From NCBI GenBank assembly GCA_963573385.1, contig CAUYLG010051111.1, forward strand, positions 1 through 64,000: a stretch of 64,000 nucleotides of DNA, read 5' to 3'. The DNA comes from Cacajao melanocephalus. Its lineage: Eukaryota; Chordata; Mammalia; Primates; Pitheciidae. Below are positions 37,546 through 50,770 of the stretch, piece by piece. Within the stretch, counting starts at the first letter, position 1. Every line of letters starts with the position of its first letter. The translations under genes were made by a program, and so were the position numbers. The notes beneath the pieces were generated by a model. The model made no database searches, was not told where the DNA came from, and saw nothing but the letters and a program-made list of their open reading frames with translations.

Positions 37546-37639
37546 TCATGATGTTCTGGATTAAGTTCTATTATAAGAATTTACTCACTTTGAGTCTTAA
37601 GCATGTATATTCTCTTAGAATCTAATATTAAAATCCCAA

Positions 37640-37990
37640 ATTCTTTGTCAAGTACATTCTACCAGACACACTACTGTCCTGGGCTCTTGGAAATGAGCAT
37701 TCTCTTTGCCTGGAAAATTCTTCTCTTAGATGTTCACATGTCTAGTATCATTAACTCCTTCAAATTTTTGCTCAATTATCATTTTCTCATTGAAATTTAC
37801 CTGCATCATCTGATTTAAATAGGAACTCCTCATTTTTCCCATTCCCTTTTTCCTATCTTATTTTCTTCCATAGAATTTATCATCCTTTAACATACTATAC
37901 AATTGTTTAAAGTATAATATCTATTGTCTATGTATACTCACTACTATGTCAACAGTTTTAGGGAAGGTTTCAGGGAAGGTATGTAGTTGG
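37640..37990 (+). repeat. L2 LINE 3' part
   Basis: 'gggctcttggaaatgagcat', 'tttgcctggaaaattcttct', 'ttttgctcaattatcatttt', 'catagaatttatcatccttt', 'aacatactatacaattg' parallel the L2 3' end. A second copy or a second part beside 37010-37545. Confidence 0.65.
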
Positions 37991-38290
37991 GTTTTTTTCC
38001 CCCTCAAGGAGGCATTTTCAGTAACTGGAAGAATGCCAGGTTTAATCATTATTTGAAAGAATAAACATAAGGGACAAACTATGGCAAAGATTTTACATCA
38101 CATTCTTTCTGAATTCAGTCTCCTATAAAAGCTGGCTCTGAGAAAAGTGCAAGGATTTGATTTATTACATTAAAATGAATTTTGAAATGCCTCTAACACA
38201 GATTTCATAGTTCTACCCAGGACCAGACAGATTTAGAGATTTGTATGTTTATATAATTGGTGTGTATGTATGTATGTATGTGAGATATAT

Positions 38291-39570
38291 AGGAGGGAAC
38301 TTCAAAAAGTTTATGGAAAAATGGAATTAAAAGATTAAAAATAAAAATACAAACTTTATTTGTCAACACTAGCTTCATCAAGTTCCAGACACTTTTGTAA
38401 GCAATAATACCAGTCATTTAGTCCATCCGTAAAAATCTGATAGTCCTGAGAATTTAACCATGTCAATGCAGTCTTTTTTCCATTATTAACTGAGGAAAAA
38501 ATGAGTGCCCTTTACAGATTTTTAAGAATAGGAAACAAAAAGAAGTCAGAGGAGCCAAGTCAGACTGTAAGGTGGATGACTAATGATTTCTTATCAAAAC
38601 TCTCACAATATTGCTCTTGTCTGAAGACAGGTATGAGCAGCAGCATTGTTGTGGTGAAGAAGGACTCCCTGGTGAAGTTTCCAGGGCATTTTTTTGCTAA
38701 AGCTTTGGCTAGCTTTCTCAAAACACTCTTATAACAAGCAGATGTTATCGTTCCATGGCCCTCCAGGAAGTCAATAAGGAAAATGCCTTGAGCATCCCCA
38801 AAAAACTCTTGCCGTGACCTTTGCTCTTGACTGATCTGCTTTTGCTTTGACTGGACCACTGCCACCCCTTGGTAGCCATTGTTTTTATTGTTCTTTGTCC
38901 TCAGTTCATTGGTAAAGCCATATTTCGTCTCCTATGACTACTCTTTGAAGAAATGCTTCTTGATCCCACTTTGTAAAAATTTCCATTAAAAGCTCTGCTC
39001 TTGTCTGCAGCAGATCCAGGCACGACAGTTTTAGCACCTATCAAGTGAAAGGTTTGCTCAGCTTTACTTTTTCCACAAAATGTGTAGTGAACCAATTCAG
39101 ATGTCTATGGTATTGGCTATTGTTTGTGCTACTAATCATCAGTCCTCTTCAGTTAGCTCACGAACGAGATTAATTTTTTTCTTACAAGATGATGTGGATA
39201 GTCTGCCACTTTGGGCTTCATTTTCAACATCATCTCATCACTTCTTAAAATTAGTTATCCATTTGCAAACTGCTGATTTCTTTGGGGCATTGTCCCTATA
39301 AATTTTTTTAAAGCATCAATGATTTCACAATTCTTACATGAAAACTTCACCACATATTTGATAGTCTTGCCTCAATTTTGGTAGAATTCATATAGCTCTG
39401 ATTGGGGCTCTTCTCAAACTGATGTACTATCTCTCTTAGTACTTCAAACTAGATCCTGTTCAGATATATTATAACAAATTACCATGTAATTATTTTGGTG
39501 CAAAAAAATGTTGAAATCCAAGAATTGTTTTGTCATAATACATTTTCTCCAAACTTTTTGAAGACTCCTT
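38291..39570 (-). mobile_element. Complete but inactive mariner (Hsmar2-like)
   Basis: About 1.28 kb, bounded by inverted terminal repeats: 38292-38320 (gagggaacttcaaaaagttt...) and 39543-39570 (its reverse complement with mismatches). The minus strand encodes a broken mariner transposase; 38865-38560 contains GDAQGIFLIDFLEGHGTI then ACYKSVLRKLAKALAKKCPG, the region around the second catalytic Asp. Upstream parts lie in other frames (39095-38901). Stops and frameshifts make it non-functional. Size and ends fit a full-length mariner. Confidence 0.88.
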
Positions 39571-39579
39571 CTGTGTAGT

Positions 39580-39741
39580 GGGGGGAACTTCAAAAAGTTT
39601 ATGGAAAAATGGAATTAAAGAATAAAAACAAAAACATAAACTTTGTTAACGTAAGTGTCATCAAGTTCCAGACACTTTTTGTAAGCAATAATACAAGCCA
39701 TTTAGTCCACCCATAAAGAACTGAGGGTCCTGGTAACTTAA

Positions 39742-39787
<46 letters not shown>

Positions 39788-39976
39788 ACTGTCAAACACT
39801 TTTGTAAGTGACAATACCAACCATTTAGTGCATCCCTAAAGAACTGAGGGTCCTAGGAATTTAATGATGTTAATACAGTCTTTTTTACATTATTAACTGA
39901 GGAAAAAATGAGTGTGCCTTTACAGATTTTTAAGATTGGGAAACAAAAAGAAGTCAGGACAGCCAAATCACAACTG
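39580..39976 (-). mobile_element. Partial mariner copy with internal duplication and (GT)n
   Basis: Starts with the same terminal sequence as 38291 (ggggaacttcaaaaagttta, 39582-39601) only ten bases after the end of the full mariner and in the same orientation. 39580-39743 matches the first 165 bases; then a (GT)n tract; then 39789-39976 matches again, repeating about 80 bases (cttttgtaag, aagaactgagggtcct) and extending further. It stops at the equivalent of about base 280 of the full copy. Confidence 0.85.
39744..39783. repeat. (GT)n microsatellite
   Basis: About 20 uninterrupted GT units in the mariner fragment, at the site where the full copy reads aaccatgtcaatg. Confidence 0.97.
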
Positions 39977-41890
39977 CATATGTGTGCATGTATATATAAA
40001 TTTGTATGTTTATACCAAGTAGAGCAAGTATTAACGTCTCTATTTAATATTATAAAAATGAAATGTTAGTAAATAAGATATCCAGTCAAACATTAAGTCA
40101 CAAAACAGTATTTTTCCCTCTCATTGATTATTCTTTAGCTCCTTCTAAAATATAGCCTAGTTGCAAAATAACCGTAGATTTTTAAAGCATCTTTGAATGT
40201 CAAGAGCTAAGATAAGCAACACAAGGGCATGCTAAAAACAGTCAATTAATTTGTATTTTCTGGTGAAGCAGGAAAGAACAGAGGAGAGAAGGGGAGGGAA
40301 AGGAGATGCGGGGCTCTATTACTCATCCTGAGTCACTGGTTGCATGCCTGAAAAAGTGCAGAACTTTCATGGGGAACTCAAGCTCTTTTGAACCAAAGGC
40401 TTAAGTAAACCTTGGAGAAAATGGTAGTTTACGCTTTCTGAATTATTATTTAATCTTATTACTGGGACACATTCCCATTCATTGTATGAATTCTTTCATA
40501 TGAGATACCAAACTGACAGCTATAGAAAGTTTAATAAGAAGCATTCTGTCTTTCCGAGTTGACATATTTATTTAGGACAATAGTATTTTAGCAGTGCTAT
40601 AAGACCACTCAGGTATTTGCTTATTATTTGGTTGATCAGTGAGTTTTCAATAACTTTTTATTCTAAAATGTCCCAAATACTTCAAAGAACCTAAACTTTA
40701 AAAAATTGCTACTAATTTTTCTCTAAAAAAAAAAAAGGTATCCAGTTTAAAAAGCACTGTTTTTGGTTTTGTTTTTCCCTAATAGACTGCTTATGCTGAC
40801 AGATGGGAAATGAAGGGGAAAATTGAGGGTAAATGATTTTTTTTCTCTTTTTGCTTTTGTAAAATGTTCTTTTCAATGTTTAATAATTTATGCAGTTTGG
40901 AAAAGTAGTCAGGCCTTGAATTCTTAGTTATCAAGCAGTATATGGTTCACACCCAATCAATCTGTCGCAAAATGAAAATTAAAAAAGATTTTGCCGAAAT
41001 TGAAGTAGGCAGTTCTAAAGGATCAAAGTTAATTATACTAGTCCCTCAAATTCCCAAGGTTATGATAACAAAATAACTCATCAATACTCTTACAAATTAG
41101 GCCTGAACATATGAACACAATCTTGGTCTATTTGGTGTCTCAGTAATGAGTGATGAATCTAGTAGAACATGAGGCAATGTGGTATTGTGTGGATATGGAA
41201 AAAAGAATTGTTAACAGTCACTTTTAGCATTCTCATTTGCACATTAAAAAATCAAGATGACAAGGAAGGTGTGTTGGACATTTCATTCCATTCTTGGAGA
41301 ACTCCCTTTATATATATGGTTTGATGGGGAACAGAACAGGAAGATGGCTAGCCTCATAGTAGCTCTATTATTTATAGCTTCTCCAAACACATTAACTTCA
41401 CTTAATCCTTGTCTTGCAGATTCAAATCCAAGATAGCAGCTCACCCTACTTACTCCATTTACCTTCTTGAGAATCCTCTAAGACAAAATAAATACATAAT
41501 AAGTATTCTTGTTTTAGTAAAATATAATTTATACCTATCTATATTTATTGCTATCTGAATTATCACATTTCCACATCACAAGTACTTCTTGTCTCTGACA
41601 TAGTTTTGTGATCAAAATCTTTGTATCCTGTAGCTCACCTTTCAACTTGTCTTTTTAAATGACTGATGCATTTACATTCATGCCATACAGCCTATGGTTT
41701 ATTTCTCTTTTCCTTCTCTTTAAAACTTTACCAAAAATTTCCCCACCATCCTATAGCTTTTTATATATGTGGATATTTTCTTGATACTAAATATATTTTT
41801 GTGTGTGTGGGAAAAATAGGCCCTTTCTTTTAAATATTATAGGCATGAGCCCAGTATGACTAGCATTAGTGATTTTTTAACTCCATATTT
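39977..41890. other. Unique AT-rich DNA
   Basis: No gene or named repeat recognised. 40260-40310 is a short purine-rich patch. Confidence 0.4.
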
Positions 41891-41900
41891 TTCCAACGAG

Positions 41901-42225
<325 letters not shown>

Positions 42226-42889
42226 TGAAACATACTTTCTGTCAGTTACTTCTGTGATTATTGGTAAGATGACCATCCACCCTATCCTGGCATAACTACC
42301 AAGTGTTCTTTCATTCTCAAAATGACCATTTTGAAGGATAAATTATACAGTTTCTCTTATTGGAAATATAAATATGCTTAGAAATGTTGTATCATATTGA
42401 TAAAACTATTAAAAACTCAATACAAACAAGATTTTTTCAATCATATATATAAGATTTCAAGGCTAATTGCTGACATTTTATTTATATTCTGATTTTTAAA
42501 AGGGTTCAATTCATTGAACTCTTTTAGCACAAACATTCTAAGGCAAGCAGCCGTCAGACCTCTTTTCTAATATGTTAATGAGTAAGTGCATGCATGTGTA
42601 CTGGTGGCACTATGATAACTCTCACAGTATATGAGGATGATTATTATGGAGTCTATGCATTTCAAGATGTATTTGAGGAGAATAACCAAACATATACATA
42701 TGAATAATATGCTAATAAATATAGATATGATCATATGATCAGTGTTCATATTTAGCAATATAATATGTTCTATAAGCTATTGTTTATTCTCATAAATCTA
42801 TATATTATGGTTTTCAACTACTCCCAATAGCATCTTATGCTCAAGCAATATAGAACTTTTTAGATTGTTTTTAACTTAATTCTATTGTT

Positions 42890-43160
42890 CTAAACCACCT
42901 AGGCTTTATAGATATTGCACTTTCTGTGTATTTTCCCCCTGGAAACTCCCTCTTATCATTAAATACCATCCCCAGATGGAGTTAATTATTCCTTCCATTA
43001 TCACTGCACTCCCTTCAAAAGCATTTTAATTGCCTGTTGATATGTTTCTTTCCTATCTCAAATTATGAGCACCTTGAAAGAAGGGATCATTCATTTTCAT
43101 CATCATATTATATGTCTTGCATACAATATAGAATTCAGTTAATAATGGAATTGTGAATGT
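42890..43160 (+). repeat. Possible L2 3' end
   Basis: 'aattatgagcaccttgaaag', 'aagggatcattcattttcat', 'tatgtcttgcatacaatata' are similar to the L2 terminal segment 'gagctccttgagggcaggga'. Confidence 0.5.
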
Positions 43161-43748
43161 ATGAATTACATGAATAAATGAGTGTATAAATGAAAATGTG
43201 AGTGACTTACTAAATGTGTAATGGTTATGAAATTTAGTGTATAACCAAATGTGAAGAATGTAGTCTTTTTATTTCCTACTTATAGAAATAATTGAGTGTC
43301 AAATGGGACCACATTCAGGTATTACAGATTAGAAATCAATTTTTTTCCCAAGAAAAAAATGAGAAAAATGCTAATAATTAAAATCTGAAGTTTCCACATA
43401 AAAATCCAAATTCCTAGCTTCCCTTGGAAAAGCATAAAATTTGGCAATACATAGTATGCACTCCTAAATGACAAACATTGGCTCGAGTTAAACAGTAGCT
43501 ACCTCTTTGAGCACACAGACCCCATCCCTATATTCTGTATAGGATGTCTCATTTATTATTAGTGCATAAATTTCCCACTCAGGATTCAGCGAGTTCTATT
43601 AAAGCACTAAGCTGGGATTAAGTTAAACCAATTTCAGAAAAAATGAGTGACATTATAGGGAGGAGAAAAGGAACGGAGAAATATGTAAAAATTAGGCATA
43701 TTTAATGAAAATGAAAATAATGTAAAAGGCCTTGTCTGAAACTTACAG

Positions 43749-43938
43749 GAAGCAATATAGTGCAATGTTTAAGAGCTTGAATTTTAGAGCTGGAGAACCG
43801 ATCTAGAATTTTGCTAGATTGGATAAACTGCTTAATTTCATAGAGGTTAAGATTCCTCATTAGAGAAATAGGAGCAATAATAATTATAATAGTTTAGATC
43901 TACCTCTTAGATTTGTTATAAGGATTAACTATAACTAT
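43749..43938 (+). repeat. MIR SINE relic
   Basis: Nearly whole MIR in order: 'atatagtgcaatgtttaaga', 'ttttagagctggagaaccga', 'tagaggttaagattcctcat', 'aataggagcaataataatta', 'gatttgttataaggattaac'. Confidence 0.75.
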
Positions 43939-44599
43939 AACTATATTTATATATACAGGCTTGGTTGAGTGTAATGATTTTAGACATGCTCAGACATTTA
44001 TGATAGCCTAAGACAAGTCTTATCCTAAGACAAGTCAAAGACTGAACCCTATATAGAAAGGGCTGCAGGAAGAAGGTGAAGGAGCTGGGGGAAGGTTTCT
44101 GAGGGACAAGAGGGAATGCAAACATCAATGCCTGGAGCCACGTCTAAGAGCCTCATCCACATTTTGCAACAGTATTTAGTGTAAATTGGACATCCCAAGG
44201 GCCTATTCTGTCTTGCCTTCAAATGTGCATAGTATGTTTAGACACAGCAGTATCTTGTAGATGATTCATCAGGAGATGGTCGGTTTCGTAGGAAGTGGTA
44301 CAATAATGAGTAGAGATAGTGATACCCAGAAGCTGCCTACCAGACAAAAGGGAGTGCGGCAATAGCAGGTGTCTTCATGAGTGCCAGTGAGACAATTTCA
44401 GAAACATACCTGGGGGTTACTTTATTAGGCAGCTAATGTCCTTTGTGATAAGAAGAGGCAAAGGCCAGGAACACTTGTAAAATAGTTACTATGACTTTAT
44501 CTGACAATTGCATTGTATAGGCAACAAAATATAAAGTGTCGTATTTTAATATTTGAAGAACTTTCTATCTATTCGGAATCCTGTGTGTATCAGAGGTAA

Positions 44600-44965
44600 C
44601 TTTGCATTCACCAAAACCCATATCCTATTCTTCCTGATTCACAGCTACAGGACATTTCTGAGTGCTTTATGTGTGGTTAGTGAATATGGAAGTGCTGTAT
44701 ACAATTCCAAGCCTGTCAACTAGAAACCTCCAGAATGAGCCTATAAACTCTCTGTGATGATCAGACACAGAACCATCTTCAGTGATCCTTGAGCCCTACT
44801 TATTGGGGGAGCCATATGATTTAAAGAACTTGGGTCCCTAAATGACAATGTTGAAGCATACCCACCAAACAGAAACATCTGCAACAGGCTTGAGTGAAAA
44901 AGAAACGTCTATTGTGTTAAGCCACTGGTATTTGGGGGTTACTTGCCATAACAAATAAATGTAGT
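44600..44965 (+). mobile_element. MLT1-like LTR (ERVL-MaLR)
   Basis: 3' end 'attgtgttaagccactggta', 'tttgggggttacttgccata' is typical of MLT1; upstream 'cttgggtccctaaatgacaa' fits. The 5' half is weak. Confidence 0.55.
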
Positions 44966-47900
44966 CATTCAAATATTCTGAAATACCCTCTCTTCAGGTC
45001 TTTTCAGTTATCTCTCTGAGCGTATGTAAATAAGAAAAAAATAACAGCCAGAGCTAGGTGAAATCAGAAACCACAAGCAGTCTTTGTTCACAAGTGAGTA
45101 GTTATTTGATCTGTCCCACAACCATCATTATTTCCATCTTTGCATTGTCTACCTGAGAACTATCAAAAGCACTGTCTGTCACATTCTGTTCCCCATCTGG
45201 AAGAAAGCAGACATGTTCAAACTTCCATGGCCATTCCTGCAGTATTGTTAAAAAAATCAGTGCACACACACAAATCTGTACTTTTCTTTCTAAAATTGGG
45301 TGTTGACCTCAAACAAAAACAGGTTTAGGCTACATCTACATGGGTGACCATGTGTGGCATAAAATAGATTTTCCAGCATGCGTTTATTTGGCAATGACTT
45401 AAAAGTGCAACCAGATGTTTTCATAGAGAACAGCTCTTTTAGCCACAAATGTTTCCAATTTAAATGCATTTGTTTTGACTCTATTTTGCTGCAGATGGAA
45501 AACATCCATTTTCTTTCTTTCCATTGGGGATAGACAGCGAACGTTGGCAAATCTCATAGAGAATGATTACCAGTGTAGACAAAACTTCGGTGAGAGCTTA
45601 ATCTCCAGAAGAGAATTTTTAAAAGACAAGTTTGCATTTTAAACAGGTTGGCTCTTTTAAGGCCATTTTCCCCCCTCTAATTTGTACCATAAGTCTTAAA
45701 CATCTGTATGTGTTTGATCCTAGGGGACTACCTTACTTTTAAGTGATAAGTCAAACAGATCTATTCAGAATGACAGCATGGCTTCCGGGTATGCCATTGA
45801 TAGTTACTGCAAACAGATATTTGAGTCTTTCTTATCAAAATGTGAATTATGTAGGTGTGCTTTACTGAATTTACTTGCAATTGGAAGGTTGAAAATAACA
45901 GGAATTTTAAATGTCTTTATAAAAATAACATAAAAGGTTTTCTTATTTTTTCAAGAACAAACTAATGTGTACGTGACAGAGTATAAAATGATCTTGGCAA
46001 GAGTATAGATTTCTGTTTTAAGAAGTTGGGAGTTATATTTTAACTCATGAAATATAATGTTTTCTTTAACCAAAGTACCCTTAACATTTGTTGTTTTAGT
46101 TTAACTCTATGATTTGTGAGAAGCTTCTTGAAAACAAGAAGATATTTTAAAATTTTATTTCCTCTTTTAGATATTTAAATGAGTAAAAAAGGTCCAAATA
46201 CTGTTTTGAGCAGTAAAATTATTATTTTTGCCCTGGAAGGGTAAAATCTCTGTCGGCCAAACTATAATACTTCCATAGACTGAGCACTGTGGTATACATG
46301 TGCTATTTTAAATGTATAGAGCCTGTAAGAAGGAGTTAGAAATGCTAAAATGAATATTAATTTTTGCATTAGTAATTAGACTGATGCAAGAACAATTGTC
46401 TGTTTTTCTCTTATGTCTTCCTACTTGCAAGTATTTCAGTTAAGATGTCATTCTTAAAGTATTTACATCTATGTTTTCTTAGTTTTTGCTTCTTGATAAT
46501 ATTAATTTTTGTTAGTTATCTTCTGATTACTTTGTCATAGATATTCCAATAAATTTTCAGTAAATTAAAGTTCATCTTTTAACAAACCACTTCACCCACT
46601 CTTCAAATCGTGTTAAAGAGTTAAGTATTTGCCACTTACTACATAGTCATTTTGGCCTCTTAATTAAACAGGATATTGTTCTTAGCGATGATTATCTGTT
46701 AGGGGAAATCTGGATTTCTCCTAGACCCCAGTTAAAAAGAGGATCACTGTGAGGTCTTGGCCCTGTTGCAGAACCTCTCCAGTCACTCTCTCAGTTTGAT
46801 ATCACTGGGGAAATAACTTATTTTGCCAGACTATAGAGCTGGACAGGGTTCTAAAAATGTAAAGTAGTGATAGATTGTTTAAATGATCCATTGGAATTGG
46901 CTGTTGGCTGGCAGAAGTTACCTGAAAAAGGAAAAAGCCATGTTTGTCCACTTCTGTTTTCCCTTAATAGTACTGTGTTGTTTAATTTGTAAATTATAAT
47001 GATTAATAGCAAATATTTTCACTTTACTATTTTCTCAATCTGAAATACTATATATGATGTAAGTTTCTAATGGGAGAACAAAAGAGAAAGACTATCTCTG
47101 TATTCTACTTGGGCTACATGATTCATGCTACATTTAATTATTTAAAATTCTACAGCTCTATATTTTTTCCTAATAAATTTACCATTTTAAATTTATAAAG
47201 CATTTTCAGTAGGAACATTTTATATTATCATAAAATATAATTCTTTTTAAATCTGTTGATAATTGTTATAGTGTATTATGTTACATTATTCTTTTGTATG
47301 CATTTTACAATACATTATGCTTAAAAGTGTAGTTTTGTGGGTTTTTTTTAAATTAAATGTCTTAATATACCCTTGCCTTTATTAAAGTACCATTCAGCAT
47401 ATTTTCTAATATGTAAAGAAAGATACTTTCTCCTGCATAAACAGCTGGACATTTAGTTTGTCAACATATGAGAAAAGTGTTAACAGGATACGGAAATAAT
47501 TATCATAAAATTTTTATTGTTTTAAACCATTATTTGAAAATAAATCAAATTTCTAAAATGATATTAAAAAGTAAATATTTACAATTACTTTTCCAAGTAT
47601 CAGAAGAATTAATGTTCAAGAATTAGTCTATGGAATGTATTTATTTGGTATGACTTATAAATCATTTTCCATATGAATAACTTGAATTTTCCCATATTTG
47701 TCTTAATGTGAAAATTTATTTTTTTGTCCACTGGTTTAAAGTCTTTAAATGTAGCTCATCTATACAAAATATCTTGAAAAATTGCCAGGCTAGTGAGATT
47801 TATAAATATCAAATTACCATCTTGTAAATTACATTTTTCTTAAAATGTTTGCTTTTACCATTTCACATGCACTTAAGATGAGATGAACGTTAAGATTTTT

Positions 47901-49220
47901 GAACCTATGTATATAGCTTTTAGTTACTTTCGTAAATGTATGTGTGCCTTTTTAAAAATCAGAAATGCTAGAGAATCCAATCAATATATTACTTCGTAGT
48001 TGCAGAATGCAGTCAGTATAGATAAATGCTACTTTAATGATTGTCTGCGGCATTGACAATGTAAATCAATGTTTAATGCTCTGTAAGACTGAAAAGAACT
48101 TAATTTTAGGAATTTCAAATAAGAGTATATTTGCGACATAATTTTCCTAAATTTAGAAAGCTATTGTTAAAATATAGGGTGCTAAAAGTATAAGATGATG
48201 AATGTAGTAAACAATAATTTCCTCTCATAAATGATGTCATTGACTTATGGGAATTACTAGGCTCTACATCTGGTATTTAGTGACTAACACTGAGCAATCA
48301 AATCAGAAGATCTTTATTTAGTAAAACTGAGTAATCATAAGGATGTTAAGACATCCTATAACTCAATCTAGCCTATGAAAAACATGGTTCTATAAAATCA
48401 GAATACTTGTCTTCATAATTCATTAATAAATCTTTAGCACAATTTATTGAAATCTGTGGAAAACTAAAGTTCCCATTATTCTCACCACGAAGAATTACTT
48501 AAAATTTAATGTACCAGGAGCCGTCAACTAAAAAATATAAAGTAGTCCCTAAAATAAATGACATTTGAACAAAGAGTCAAGAGGATGATTGAAGAGTAGG
48601 AACTTGGTATACAAGGGACTCTTACTTTATGACTAATCTTAATCCTTGATTTATATCTACATTTGTATAAATTGAACTTTGGAAAAAATAGGATAAATTA
48701 ATAAGACAGTAAAGCATCTAGCAGTGACCTTGGGATATTCATTTTCATTATGTTCCTTTGTATTCCTTGAAAGGGAAGCCACGGGAGCTTATATTCTTGA
48801 AATACAGATTTTGTCTAGTCTTCTTGAGCCTTTGTTTAACTATATTTTATTATCTACCCCTAACTCTTTATCCTATCACTTCACGAAACCAAAAGAATAA
48901 CAAACATTTCAAAATATATTCTCAAGTTAATGTACATGATACTCTGTTCTTGTTTTGTTTCTACATTAGGAATTATTCACTCATAAATCTGTATCAGTTG
49001 TTGATGAATATGAAAATTACTAGAATTTTAAGACAGAGCGCCAGACAATGATATATAATTATAATGCTTTATGATGAAAACCATAAAATCTTGACATTAG
49101 ACCTATGTTAATTAGAAGTAATGTAGGTAGTATTTTCTGTATATGTAAATAATTTTTACTGAACATCAAAGCAAATGGTTAGAAATGAAAATTTAATCTG
49201 CAAATTGCTAAGATTTGATT
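44966..49220. other. Unique gene-poor DNA
   Basis: About 4 kb without a recognised gene, exon or repeat. Composition is uniformly AT-rich with few CpG. Short frames (for example 45140-45328 and 48758-49051) lack motifs and are treated as chance. Confidence 0.4.
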
Positions 49221-49221
49221 T

Positions 49222-49452
49222 CAAAATCAGAAAGCCTAGATGACCATCCTGCTTAGTATTTACGTACTGATTCTATGTCTTTGGCTTAGAAACTAAAGCT
49301 CGATTTCCCCAAGCTTTAGTTTCTTCTTCTGTAAAATGGGTATAATAAAAATACCTATCTCAAAGTATCACGTGAATATGAATATGAAATCAAATATGAA
49401 TTTATGCAAAGTTCTTACTACAGAGCTAAGCACATAGTAAACATTTGATAAA
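49222..49452 (+). repeat. MIR SINE relic
   Basis: 'cttagtttcttcttctgtaa' region with 'aatgggtataataaaaatac', 'ctatctcaaagtatcacgtg', 'gagctaagcacatagtaaac' follows MIR. Confidence 0.75.
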
Positions 49453-50221
49453 AGTCTGGCTAATCTTAATAAAAAATAATACACTGTAAAACAATCTTAG
49501 TTGTTTTGTATTTTGTACTCTCTAGACATGTCAAAAATGTAGGTTACTGTATTTGCTTTTAGATTCTTGTGATACAATTAGATACTAAATTGCACATGCA
49601 GACTATTGTCTATCAACTGAATCTGTAACCATATTCAGGCATATACTGGGTCTTTTGAAAGGCCAATTATAAGCAACTATACAATTTCAGTGCTTATGCT
49701 TGCATGTGTGTTTACAATCTTGTTAGTGCTCTGTTAGCAATGAAAGTTACAGTATTAAACTTGTTAATATGCCAGAAAGTCACCATCCCATGTATGTTAC
49801 CAAAGTCATGTTTAATTGTTTCTCAAAGTGTGAAATGACAAACTTTTTTCAGTCATAATTTATAGATTAAAAAGCTTTAATTTAGTATCATGAAAATAAA
49901 AATGTGGTGACATGTTTTCTAATGAGAAAAGGAGAAGACATAAAATGTAGCCAATATAGCTAAATGAAATGAAGTAAAATAGCTTGACATTGTGTTTCAT
50001 GAAGAACAATTACATATTTATTAAAGAAAAATATTGTTGGTATAATTTAACATGTAGTATGTGAAACTCATGTTTTGACTATTAACTTATTTTTCAGAAA
50101 AATAATATATTAAACTAGTTGTAATTTGAATTTCCTTAATGTTATTCTATATGGAAGTATGTTTGGGGTTTATAGTTCTATGTAGCTATAAACATGAAGA
50201 GTTTATTCTGACTATAAACCA
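49453..50221. other. Unique AT-rich DNA
   Basis: Nothing recognised. Confidence 0.4.
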
Positions 50222-50770
50222 TTTCCAAACTAGTGGTGTGTTCTGAGCCATTCCAAACTTAGTGGTGAAAAAGAACTATCATTTTATTTTGCTCATGGAT
50301 TTTGCAAATCAAGAATTCATACGGGCCACAGAGGAACTTGCTTGGTTCTGCAAAAGCATTGGTTTATAGCTAAAACTATCTGGAGGTTTCTTTACACACA
50401 TTCTAGTTCTTGGAGGAATCTAAGAATGGCTCAGCTGGGACTGTCAACCAAAGTGCCTACAGGTAACCTCTCAATGTGGCTTAGGCTTTTTCAGACATGA
50501 TGTCTTCAGACTTTTTACATTATGACTCAGAAATCTAAGACCAAGTTATCTAGGAAACAAGGTGCCTGATGTTTTATAATGGCCATAAAGGTCACATTGA
50601 TTACTTCTGGTATACTCTATCTGTTAAACTGTCACAGAGCACTCAGACACAAGTAAAAGAGACCTAGACTGATTTCTTGATGGGAGAACTCTCAAGACTT
50701 TGCCCCCATTTTTGAAAACTATGCTCCACCCATATGCTTTCTGACCATAAATTGATTACAAACACATCAC
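50222..50770 (+). repeat. Old interspersed repeat, family uncertain
   Basis: 'ccaaacttagtggtgaaaaa', 'attttgctcatggattttgc', 'atggctcagctgggactg' follow a common mammalian repeat (consensus like 'caaacttagtggcttaaaac', 'ctcacagtttctgtgggtca'), probably an LTR. A similar piece ('ttattttgctcgtggttctg') occurs at 52050-52072. I do not assign a family. Confidence 0.45.

Noticed and set aside
38501..39301. Plus-strand frames of 73 to 77 codons
   Set aside because: Antisense to the mariner transposase.
39599..39820. 73-codon minus frame with His-Thr repeats
   Set aside because: Translation of the (GT)n tract in a mariner fragment.
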